A DNA stretch of 38,104 nucleotides from Pirellulales bacterium (lineage in GTDB: Bacteria > Planctomycetota > Planctomycetia > Pirellulales > Thermoguttaceae). Shown piece after piece: positions 9,101 through 15,502 of the stretch. The stretch is taken from the NCBI GenBank assembly GCA_016935315.1, contig JAFGRD010000021.1, positions 1 to 38,104 on the forward strand. Direction: 5' to 3'. The position numbers and the translations under genes were made by a program. Under the pieces are notes generated by a model. The model did no database searches. It worked only from the letters and a program-made list of their open reading frames with translations, and was not told the origin of the DNA. How positions within the stretch are numbered: position 1 is the stretch's first letter; every line of letters starts with the position of its first letter.

Positions 9101-9943
9101 TTGGACGTGGGGCCCGAAGTCTACGGTTCGGTCGTCGGTCGTCACGTTTTCTACAACGATTGCCGTTTCGACGACTACGGCAAGGACGCCGGCGACGAGG
9201 ACGACGAGGCCATCGCTCCGGACAAAGCGGCCTTGTTACCCGGCCAGACGGCCACCTTCGCCAACTACACCAGTTACAGCCGCGGCATCAACGGGATTAT
9301 GGTGGACATCGACGGTTTTCCGGCGGATGCCACGCCGACCGTCGCCGACTTCCAGTTTCGTGTGGGCAACGACGACGAGCCGGGGGGCTGGGACGCGGCG
9401 CCTCCGCCCGAGACCGTTGCTCTGCGCCGGGGCGCCGGGATCAACGGCTCCGACCGGCTGACGATCACCTGGGAGAACCGCGCCATCGTCGGGCAGTGGG
9501 TACAGGTGACTGTGCTGGCCAACGCACAAAGCGGCCTGGCCCAGCCCGACGTATTCTACTTCGGCAACGCCAGCGGCGACGCCGGGAACTCGACCAGCGA
9601 TGCCCAGGTCAACGCCGTGGACATGCTTCTGGCCCGCAACAATCCCCGCCACTTCCTGGACCCGGCGCCCCTCGACTTCGCCTACGACTACAACCGTGAC
9701 GCCCGGGTCAACGCCACCGACATGCTCGTGGCGCGCAACAACCAGACACATTTTCTCGACGCATTGAAGCTGATCACCGTGCCGGGCACGCCAAGCAAGC
9801 TGAACACGCCGAGCAGGCTGAACACGCCGAGCAAGCTGGCCTGGTGGTTCGAGCTGCCGCAGCCGAAGTCGCGATGGCGGTCGGCCGAGCCGATCAGTCA
9901 GGCGGGCCCCGCCGTTGGCCCCTGGGACTGGCCTTCGCAGTAG
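6152..9943 (+). CDS. Secreted C25 (gingipain-family) cysteine peptidase with He_PIG domains and dockerin
   Basis: About 1263 residues. I chose the ATG at 6152; a TTG at 6110 would add 14 residues. The N-terminus has the planctomycete LEPR-XLL-type export motif LEALEQRRLLS (near 45-55). A region resembling the gingipain propeptide follows (about 70-270), then the C25 catalytic domain (about 300-635). The His/Cys dyad is visible as H502 in YSGHGERG and C536 in FSFACLTGD, so it should be active on proteins outside the cytoplasm. Next come a He_PIG Ig-like domain (about 638-721), a second He_PIG interrupted by a nidogen-like insert (about 767-928, with SNGFIDFERG), a module common before dockerins in planctomycetes, a dockerin-like pair (DAQVNAVDMLLARNN and DARVNATDMLVARNN, about 1143-1208) and a TPSKLN repeat tail. 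A cohesin partner is not visible here. Confidence 0.88.
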   Translation: MTTSRLSEAFAHFAQRGRRWCGGSLRRSARDFSRVNRRRFCRLEALEQRRLLSLDGTDLLALAQPRPIESLDFALGPYVEGQGVWLDFDVNDGFNPGTAAEVKITSVTEQSVFGCVTLAGVWLEPLALGQIGFTQLSIPGSGYTDLVGAPKLPVVRSLLSVPQDAPMSVEIAGTPQRLSMTDLGFDAPLVPRQAPVEKLPGRIEADTLDFCQAVYQTDGYLPEAGGRLEESGSLAGQRLVMLEVAPISYNPVRAAISVYDALTFTISVEGSGTTAASSTPDQTAGLEGVAAASVASGAEAAKNGKRLMVIVHDDFVADMVAYVAHKSSLGWTVDLVDTQTAGTTNTAIRSYIQSQYADLGTRPDAVLLVGDTDRIPHFVGLGADSPATDLYYGCMDAGDDWYPEIPVGRFSVADTTQLNDVMEKTIWYETSSVGSWTKHATFMAGNDNYAITEGTHNYVIDTYLDPSGYTSERLYEATYGATTQDVRDSFNAATALGVYSGHGERGSWTDGPRFTQTDVGNLTNAQMYPLVFSFACLTGDYAVSECFMESWLRRPARAAVAAVGASVTSFWTEDDFLEKSLFEAVYREGNTAVGNAWLRAKELFLLHFGAGDTTRRYFEMYNVLGDPTLGVLGLELSVTSPAELPTAYRGQPYQVTLSARSGTLPYTWSLTDGALPDGLELDPTTGTISGTPTAPQTATFVVEVTDAASATASRQFQLPVVVALEIATPAQLPAASLNRPYDTTLRAEGGTAPYVWIPMGTGEYVEGDGDSGYLGGGTAMDWKDDDESWSLALPFAFRFYGIEYESIYVCSNGFIDFERGSADFSNSQNELINTARIAVLWDDLTTTGSGDDIYVTQTAEYVAVRWDAHALMTATEVDAEAVLHRNGRIEFNYGQAHSGLTPTIGLSSGDGTHYTLSHRDGTDAIGANESSLFARRLPLPAGLEFDLATARIHGTPTEMGHFAIVVEVTDSGVPQQLQTREFVLDVGPEVYGSVVGRHVFYNDCRFDDYGKDAGDEDDEAIAPDKAALLPGQTATFANYTSYSRGINGIMVDIDGFPADATPTVADFQFRVGNDDEPGGWDAAPPPETVALRRGAGINGSDRLTITWENRAIVGQWVQVTVLANAQSGLAQPDVFYFGNASGDAGNSTSDAQVNAVDMLLARNNPRHFLDPAPLDFAYDYNRDARVNATDMLVARNNQTHFLDALKLITVPGTPSKLNTPSRLNTPSKLAWWFELPQPKSRWRSAEPISQAGPAVGPWDWPSQ
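9788..9838 (+). repeat. 18-bp minisatellite coding TPSKLN/TPSRLN
   Basis: Units at 9788-9805, 9806-9823 and a 15-bp partial at 9824-9838 differ by one or two bases. They encode a short repeated linker after the dockerin of the C25 peptidase. The copy number is likely to vary by slippage. Confidence 0.8.
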
Positions 9944-9954
9944 CTCTCCCTTCC

Positions 9955-9980
9955 GAAGCCCCCTCTTCTCGGGGGCGTTC
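9955..9980 (+). terminator. Probable terminator hairpin after the C25 peptidase gene
   Basis: GCCCCC (9958-9963) and GGGGGC (9971-9976) enclose a 7-nt pyrimidine loop, and the stem extends through GAA/TTC with one bulged G. It starts 12 bp after the stop codon. No T-tract follows, so Rho-independent function is uncertain. Confidence 0.42.
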
Positions 9981-10087
9981 GCAGTGTGGTCAGCCTTGGC
10001 GGAGTCGAGAAGATGCTATCGTTATGAAGTGACGGAATTCCGAATCGCGCAAGCGTCAATATCTGATTCCTCAGTGGGAGAGACACT

Positions 10088-10483
10088 ATGGATCGAGCTC
10101 GATGCGTGATGAGCAGCCAGGTGATCACGATTCACGACGATGCGACCCTCGGAGAGGCAATTGCCACGCTTCTCAAGCACAAGATTAGCGGGATGCCCGT
10201 GGTGGACGACCAGCAACGACTGATCGGCATCATCAGCGAATTCCAACTTCTCGAAGCCGTCTACACGCCCGCGATCAAGCGAGACTATGTCCGCGACGCC
10301 ATGACCGAGGACGTGATGACCGTGGCGGAGGACGCGAGCCTCTCGGAGATCGCCACGCTTTTCGTGCTCCACCGGATTCGGCGGATTCCGGTGGTTCGCG
10401 GCGACAAGGTGGTCGGTATCGTGACGCGCCGCGACCTGCTCCGCAATGTCGCCGAGACGGAGCAGTTGGCCGCCAAGGCCTGA
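10088..10483 (+). CDS. CBS-domain pair protein
   Basis: A 131-residue cytoplasmic protein made of just two CBS domains (about 5-58 and 70-122), a Bateman module. Typical pieces are visible: ISGMPVVDDQQRLIGIIS (33-50) and IRRIPVVRGDKVVGIVTRRD (97-116). Such modules bind adenine nucleotides (AMP, ATP, SAM) and act as energy or metabolite sensors, usually on a partner protein. GGGAGAG upstream supports the ATG. The gene stands alone between a terminator-like hairpin and the FAH/ALDH promoter, so the target cannot be read from context. The domain call is secure; the role is not. Confidence 0.92.
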   Translation: MDRARCVMSSQVITIHDDATLGEAIATLLKHKISGMPVVDDQQRLIGIISEFQLLEAVYTPAIKRDYVRDAMTEDVMTVAEDASLSEIATLFVLHRIRRIPVVRGDKVVGIVTRRDLLRNVAETEQLAAKA

Positions 10484-10528
10484 CGGCTCACGAATCTTGC
10501 CCTCGGCGGCCGCCGTCGTGTCGCCCCC

Positions 10529-10557
10529 ATGACACCGGGCCTCCCGACTGCTAAACT
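10529..10557 (+). promoter_or_regulatory. Candidate promoter of the FAH/ALDH unit
   Basis: ATGACA (10529-10534), a 17-nt spacer, then TAAACT (10552-10557). The -35 matches the consensus at five of six positions, the -10 at four. A start near 10564 gives a short leader containing the GGGAGGT ribosome site of the next gene. Confidence 0.52.
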
Positions 10558-10578
10558 GGTGGCCGGGAGGTCAGCCGG

Positions 10579-11415
10579 ATGAGTGTCTGGGCATATCGGA
10601 CGCCTCGGGGCGTCGTGCTGCAAGTGGGCTCGCAGTATTTCGATCTGACGGGTGTCGATTGGGACGATCTGTTCTGCCGTCCCGATGAGGGCCAGAGGCT
10701 TGCCGAACGGGCCGCGTCCCGGCAGCCCCTGCCTTGCAAGCCGGCGGCCAGCGACCTGCTCCCGCCGATCGGCAGCCAAGAGGTCTGGGCGGCAGGGGTC
10801 ACGTATTACCGGAGCCGATCGGCGCGGATGGAGGAATCGTCCGAGGCGGGCGGGGGCGACTTCTACGATCGCGTCTATTCGGCCCCGCGGCCGGAATTGT
10901 TTTTCAAGGCCAGCCCGCACCGTGTCGTCGGGCCCCGCGGCAAGGTCCGCATCCGCGGCGATGCCCGCTGGAACGTCCCCGAGCCGGAGTTGGCTGTCTG
11001 TGTTTCCCCGGCAGGCAAGGTCGTCGGATACACCGTCGGCAACGACATGAGCAGCCGCGATATCGAGGGCGAGAACCCGCTCTACCTGCCCCAGGCCAAG
11101 GTCTACGACGGCTGCTGTGCCTTGGGGCCCGGCATCCTGCTGACCGGAGAGCCGCTCGACGATTCGACGGAAATCGAGTTGGTGATTCGTCGCAACGGGA
11201 AGGAGGCTTTCTCCGGCAAGACGCAACTGGCGCAGATGAAACGCCGGCCGGCAGAGCTGATCGGCTACCTGCTGCGCGACAATAGCTTCCCGGCCGGCTG
11301 CTTCCTGCTGACCGGCACCGGCGTGGTGCCGCCCAACGATTTCACGCTTCAATCCGGCGACCAGATCCGCATTACGATCGAACCGATCGGCACGCTGGAG
11401 AACACGGTAGCGTAA
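10579..11415 (+). CDS. Fumarylacetoacetate hydrolase-fold protein, probable 2-keto-3-deoxy-pentonate dehydratase
   Basis: A 278-residue FAH-superfamily enzyme. The catalytic domain starts at about 68. The metal-binding acidic residues of the fold are visible as E135 and E137 in VPEPELAV and D156 in GNDMSSRD, and the conserved lysine as K174 in [15 protein letters not shown]. The family includes hydrolases, decarboxylases and the dehydratases that convert 2-keto-3-deoxy-arabinonate/xylonate to alpha-ketoglutarate semialdehyde. The last reading is favoured because the next gene, 74 bp downstream, encodes the dehydrogenase that consumes that semialdehyde, and because AKVYDxxCALGPxI resembles the dehydratase branch. 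GGGAGGT lies 8 nt before the ATG. Family membership is firm; the substrate is inferred from context. No sugar dehydrogenase, lactonase or transporter is in the window. Confidence 0.85.
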   Translation: MSVWAYRTPRGVVLQVGSQYFDLTGVDWDDLFCRPDEGQRLAERAASRQPLPCKPAASDLLPPIGSQEVWAAGVTYYRSRSARMEESSEAGGGDFYDRVYSAPRPELFFKASPHRVVGPRGKVRIRGDARWNVPEPELAVCVSPAGKVVGYTVGNDMSSRDIEGENPLYLPQAKVYDGCCALGPGILLTGEPLDDSTEIELVIRRNGKEAFSGKTQLAQMKRRPAELIGYLLRDNSFPAGCFLLTGTGVVPPNDFTLQSGDQIRITIEPIGTLENTVA

Positions 11416-11489
11416 TCAGAGCACGGCAGCACGGAACACGGCAACGTAATCGACTCAAAGCGATTCATCCGACCAGGAGTCATGCGACC

Positions 11490-13085
11490 ATGCCATTGCA
11501 CGGCAAGAACATTATCGGCAACCGGCTTTCGGCCGAAGGCAAGCGAACGCGCCACGCGGTGAATCCGGCGACGGGCGAGAGGCTCGCAACCGCGTTTCAC
11601 GATGCCACGACGGGCGAGGTAGACCGGGCGTTGACGCTGGCCGACCGGGCTTTCCGCCACCGGCGCCCGAGAAACCCGCAACAAGACGCCGACCTGCTGA
11701 AGCGGATTGCTGACGAGATGGAAGCCTTGGGCGACGAGCTGATCGACCGCACCGGGGCGGAGACGGGCTTGCCCGAAGGCCGGCTGAAGATGGAGCGCGG
11801 ACGGACCTGCTATCAACTGCGGCTATTCGCCGAGGTCGTTGCCGAGGGCTCCTGGGTCGACGCCCGCATCGACCGCGCGATCGCCGAGCGCAAGCCCATC
11901 CCGAAGCCGGACGTGCGGCGCATGCTGATTCCGATCGGGCCGGTAGTCGTGTTTCCGGCGAGTAATTTCCCCCTGGCCTTCTCGGTTGCCGGAGGCGATA
12001 CGGCGTCGGCCTTGGCGGCCGGCTGTCCGGTGATCGTCAAGGCGCGGCCGGCCCATCCGGGCGCGTCGGACCTGGTTGGCCAGGCAGTGCAAAAGGCCTG
12101 CCTCGAGACTGGCATGCCCGACGGGTGGTTCTCGATGCTCCACGGCACGGGTCGCGAGACGGGCATGGCCCTGGTCCGGCATCCGATCGTTCGGGCGGTC
12201 GGATTCACCGGTTCGCTCAGCGGCGGCCGCACGCTGTTCGACGCCGCCGCCGCGCGGCCCGACCCAATTCCGGTCTACGCCGAAATGGGCAGCATCAACC
12301 CGGTGTTCCTGCTGCCGGGGGCCTTGGCCGAACGGGCCGAACAGATCGCCGAGGGTCTGCACCAGTCGGTCACGCTGGGCGTGGGGCAATTCTGCACCAA
12401 CCCGGGGCTGGTCGTCGCCGTGGCCGACGAGAGCTTGGATCGCTTCCTGGCGGCGACCGGCAGGCTGATCGAAGAGACGGCCCCGGGCACGATGCTGCTG
12501 GAGGGCATTCTGGCGGGATATAGGCAGGGCGTGGAGCGCCTCTCGAAGGTTTCCGGCGTGCGCGTCGCGGCCCAATGCCGGCGGGCGGCCGACCTCAAGA
12601 AGACCCAGGCTGCTGCCGCACTGTTCGTCGCCGAGGGTGATGCCTTTCTGGAGAACTCCGAGTTGGGCCACGAAGTGTTCGGCCCTGCGACTCTCGTCAT
12701 CCGGTGCCGTGATCGGCAACAGATGCTTCAGGTGGCGCGCAACCTGGAAGGCCAATTGACGGCTACCATCCACGCCGCCGAAGACGAGTTGGCCGCCCAG
12801 GGCGAATTGATCGCGATTCTCGAATCGAAGGCGGGTCGGGTCGTGCTAAATGGTTTTCCGACCGGCGTGGAAGTCTGCCCATCGATGAACCACGGCGGTC
12901 CCTATCCGGCAACCACCGACGTCCGCACCACGTCGGTCGGCACGGCCGCCATCCTCCGCTTCGCCCGACCGGCGTGCTATCAGGGGTTTCGCGACGATCA
13001 ACTGCCGCAGGAGTTGCAGGACCGGAACGTGCGAGGGATTTGGCGTCTGGTCGACGGTGTGCTCAGCAAGGACGACGTGCTATGA
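11490..13085 (+). CDS. Alpha-ketoglutarate-semialdehyde dehydrogenase (aldehyde dehydrogenase family)
   Basis: A 531-residue NAD(P)-dependent aldehyde dehydrogenase, about the length of the long KGSADH branch. It should oxidise 2,5-dioxopentanoate to alpha-ketoglutarate, the last step of oxidative pentose (Weimberg-type) or sugar-diacid degradation. The conserved FPASNFPLAFSVAGGDTA (155-172) contains N159, the general base is E265 in YAEMGSINPVF, and the nucleophile is C302 in GQFCTNPG. NHGGPYPATTD near the C-terminus is typical of this branch rather than of betaine or succinate-semialdehyde enzymes. AGGAG lies 11 nt before the ATG; another ATG at 11482 is out of frame. It probably forms one transcript with the FAH-fold gene upstream. 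The family is certain, the exact substrate likely. Confidence 0.9.
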   Translation: MPLHGKNIIGNRLSAEGKRTRHAVNPATGERLATAFHDATTGEVDRALTLADRAFRHRRPRNPQQDADLLKRIADEMEALGDELIDRTGAETGLPEGRLKMERGRTCYQLRLFAEVVAEGSWVDARIDRAIAERKPIPKPDVRRMLIPIGPVVVFPASNFPLAFSVAGGDTASALAAGCPVIVKARPAHPGASDLVGQAVQKACLETGMPDGWFSMLHGTGRETGMALVRHPIVRAVGFTGSLSGGRTLFDAAAARPDPIPVYAEMGSINPVFLLPGALAERAEQIAEGLHQSVTLGVGQFCTNPGLVVAVADESLDRFLAATGRLIEETAPGTMLLEGILAGYRQGVERLSKVSGVRVAAQCRRAADLKKTQAAAALFVAEGDAFLENSELGHEVFGPATLVIRCRDRQQMLQVARNLEGQLTATIHAAEDELAAQGELIAILESKAGRVVLNGFPTGVEVCPSMNHGGPYPATTDVRTTSVGTAAILRFARPACYQGFRDDQLPQELQDRNVRGIWRLVDGVLSKDDVL

Positions 13086-13125
13086 AGCTGACTCGGGCTG
13101 CATCAATGCGAAGTAGCCTTGCTCC

Positions 13126-14046
13126 ATGTCCCAGCATTCGCCGCGCATGCCCAAGCTCACCAAGAGAAGCCTACTGCTGAAGTGGTTGCCGACCGTCGTT
13201 GTCCTCGGCGTGCTGGCGTGGCTCGGTTCGTCGGGCGTGGTGGCCTGGAATATGACCCGCCGTGCTCGGCCGCCGTTTGAGGAACCGGCGCCGGCGGTCG
13301 ATTGGGGCACGCTCGAACCGCATCGGCTGCTGACCTCCGACGGGCAGCAGATCGGTGCCTGGCTGATTCGGGGAGAAGCGTCTCGCGGCTGCGTGCTGCT
13401 GTTGCACGGCAACGGCAAGTCGCGACGTTCGATGCTCCCACTGATGCAGTTGCTTGCGGGCCGCGAGTTGGGCGTAATGGCGATCAGCTTGCGGGCACAC
13501 GGCGATTCGACCGGCTCGACCAACGACTTCGGCTATAGTGCCCGGCTCGACGTGCTGGCCGCCGTCGAATTCCTGGAGGCGGAGTGTCCGGGGCGGCCGA
13601 TCTTCCTGGCCGGGCGATCCTTGGGGGCGGCTGCGGCGGTGTTCGCCGCCGAGACGTTGGGGCATCGTGTAGCCGGATACTTCCTCGAATCGCCCTACAA
13701 GGATCTCCAGAGCGCCACCCGAAACCGGTTGGCCATCTACCTGCCGCCAATGCTCGACGACGTGGCCTCCGCCGGACTTCGTCTCTGGTCCGGGGCCTTT
13801 CTGCCGGTGGCCGCCGCAGAGATTGCCCCGAGCAACCATGCGTCGTCCATTCCCCGGGATGTGCCGGTGGTGGTTCTCGCCGGAGAGAAAGACCGTCGGG
13901 CCACCCCGGCCGACGTTCGGGCCGTCTTCCGGCAAGTGCAGTCGCACGGGGCATACGTCGCGTTCCCGGGAGCGACGCACGGCGATTTATACCGCAGCGA
14001 TCCGGAACGCTACCACCGGGCGTTGCTGGAGTTGGTCTCGCCCTGA
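13126..14046 (+). CDS. Membrane-anchored alpha/beta hydrolase
   Basis: A 306-residue protein with a basic N-terminus and one TM helix (about 19-41), then an alpha/beta hydrolase domain probably exposed outside the inner membrane. HGNG (94-97) forms the oxyanion region, GRSLG (163-167) is the nucleophile elbow with S165, D256 lies in LAGEKDRRATP, and H285 in PGATHGD. The layout resembles the YfhR/Bem46-type hydrolases, whose substrates are mostly unknown. It starts 40 bp after the aldehyde dehydrogenase and may be cotranscribed, but nothing ties it to that pathway. Neither the ATG at 13126 nor the one at 13147 has a good ribosome site, so the start is uncertain by seven codons. Confidence 0.85.
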   Translation: MSQHSPRMPKLTKRSLLLKWLPTVVVLGVLAWLGSSGVVAWNMTRRARPPFEEPAPAVDWGTLEPHRLLTSDGQQIGAWLIRGEASRGCVLLLHGNGKSRRSMLPLMQLLAGRELGVMAISLRAHGDSTGSTNDFGYSARLDVLAAVEFLEAECPGRPIFLAGRSLGAAAAVFAAETLGHRVAGYFLESPYKDLQSATRNRLAIYLPPMLDDVASAGLRLWSGAFLPVAAAEIAPSNHASSIPRDVPVVVLAGEKDRRATPADVRAVFRQVQSHGAYVAFPGATHGDLYRSDPERYHRALLELVSP

Positions 14047-14284
14047 ATGTCACCACGGATATCAGCCCAGCTCACGGGGGAGTACTATCACCTCTGTGGT
14101 GTGTCGCCAGAGTTTTTTGTGTGACAAAACCGGCTGCAATCCGGCCGAATCTAATTATACTAAAGGCTATGGGCAGGCGCACGGGAACCACGTCTGGCCG
14201 GCGCGGTGGCCTTGGCAACCGCACTCTTCAATTCCCCTTCTTCTCGTGGACCCTCGGAGCCACCGACCTTTGAGAACCACAGTC

Positions 14285-15391
14285 ATGCCATTGACCAACA
14301 CCGACGGCGTACCCATTGGTGCGAACCCCCCCACCGACCGCGAGGTCCGTTACGAGCATTCCCTGAACCTGCCCGGTCTGTTGGAGCATCTGCGGGCGAC
14401 ACTGCTGGTGTCTACCTACCAGGCGGGCAAACTCGTCGTGGTGGGTGCGCGCCAGGGGGCACTGTCTTTGTCGTTTCACAACTTCGATCGGCCGATGGGT
14501 GTGGCGACGAAGCCGGGTGCGTTGGCGGTGGCGGCGCGAAACCAGGTTTGGCTTCTCGGCAACAAGCCGGACATCGCTCCCCGGTTGGCCACGCCGGGCA
14601 CGTACGACGCCTGTTACCTGACCCGCTCGTCCCAGGTGACCGGCGAGATCCAGGCCCACGAGATGGGCTTCTCGGCCGACGACGAGCTCTGGGTCGTCAA
14701 CACGCTGTTTTCGTGCCTGTGCACGTTGCATCCGGGTTACAGCTTCGTGCCGCGATGGCGACCGCCGTTCATTTCGGGCCTGGCGCCGGAAGACCGGTGC
14801 CACTTGAACGGCCTGGCCATGGAGGGCGGGCGGCCGAAATACGTGACCGCCATGTCGCAGACCGACACGGCCGCCGGGTGGCGCCCCAACAAAGTGAAGA
14901 CCGGCTGTCTGATCGAGATCGACGGCAGCCAGACGGTGGCCCAGGGATTTGCCATGCCGCACTCGCCGCGGGTGTATCGGGGGCACGTGTGGGTTCTGGA
15001 TTCGGGACGCGGCAGTCTCGTGAAGGTCGATCCGGCCAGCGGAACGGTCGAGACCGTGGTGCAATTACCCGGCTATACGCGCGGACTGTCGTTCTGCGAG
15101 CAGTTCGCCTTCGTGGGGCTCTCGAAGGTTCGCGAGACGTCGACGTTCGGAGGCGTGCCGATCGCCGAGGACCGCACCAAGCTGAAGTGCGGCGTGGCGG
15201 TGGTCGATCTGGACGCGGGCCGCACGGTGGCCACCCTGGCGTTTGAGTCGGGCGTGGACGAGATTTTCGACGTTGCCGTATTGCCGGGAATCCGTGCCGC
15301 GGCCATGCGGGGACCGTTCGCTTTGCAGGACGGACAACCCACGATTTGGGCGGTTCCCGAACCGGGACGCAAGGTACCGGACACGGACTGA
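14285..15391 (+). CDS. TIGR03032/DUF4915 family protein of unknown function
   Basis: A 368-residue protein matching by eye the TIGR03032 family: HSLNLPGLLEHLRATLLVSTYQAGKLVVVG near the start (written here as HSLNLPGL and STYQAGKLVVVG), FDRPMGVA, QAHEMGFSADDELWVVNT, DRCHLNGLAM, MPHSPRVYRGHVWVLDSG and LPGYTRGLSF. The regular hydrophobic repeats suggest a beta-propeller. No signal peptide or membrane segment is seen and no enzymatic function is established for the family. The reading frame is open far upstream, but that part overlaps the hydrolase gene, so the ATG at 14285 was chosen. The 238-bp leader holds a TATACT hexamer (14156-14161) without a good -35 box. The gene ends 111 bp before the giant surface protein. 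Confidence 0.85.
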   Translation: MPLTNTDGVPIGANPPTDREVRYEHSLNLPGLLEHLRATLLVSTYQAGKLVVVGARQGALSLSFHNFDRPMGVATKPGALAVAARNQVWLLGNKPDIAPRLATPGTYDACYLTRSSQVTGEIQAHEMGFSADDELWVVNTLFSCLCTLHPGYSFVPRWRPPFISGLAPEDRCHLNGLAMEGGRPKYVTAMSQTDTAAGWRPNKVKTGCLIEIDGSQTVAQGFAMPHSPRVYRGHVWVLDSGRGSLVKVDPASGTVETVVQLPGYTRGLSFCEQFAFVGLSKVRETSTFGGVPIAEDRTKLKCGVAVVDLDAGRTVATLAFESGVDEIFDVAVLPGIRAAAMRGPFALQDGQPTIWAVPEPGRKVPDTD

Positions 15392-15502
15392 GTGATGCAG
15401 ATAGGGCCATTTGCGGGTCAGAGGGCGGATCGCCGGGGACAACAGCGAACCAAACGAGACATCGTCAGCACAGCAGCGTGAGTCGCTGAAAAGGAGCAAG
15501 AG

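Noticed and set aside
6059-9145. 1028-residue open frame antisense to the C25 peptidase
   Set aside because: It mirrors a real gene in GC-rich DNA, is rich in Arg/Gly/Val/His, and shows no domain. The plus-strand frame has catalytic motifs and known domains.
13823-14284. Upstream extension of the TIGR03032 frame
   Set aside because: Overlaps the alpha/beta hydrolase coding region and lacks family similarity; the family start fits 14285.
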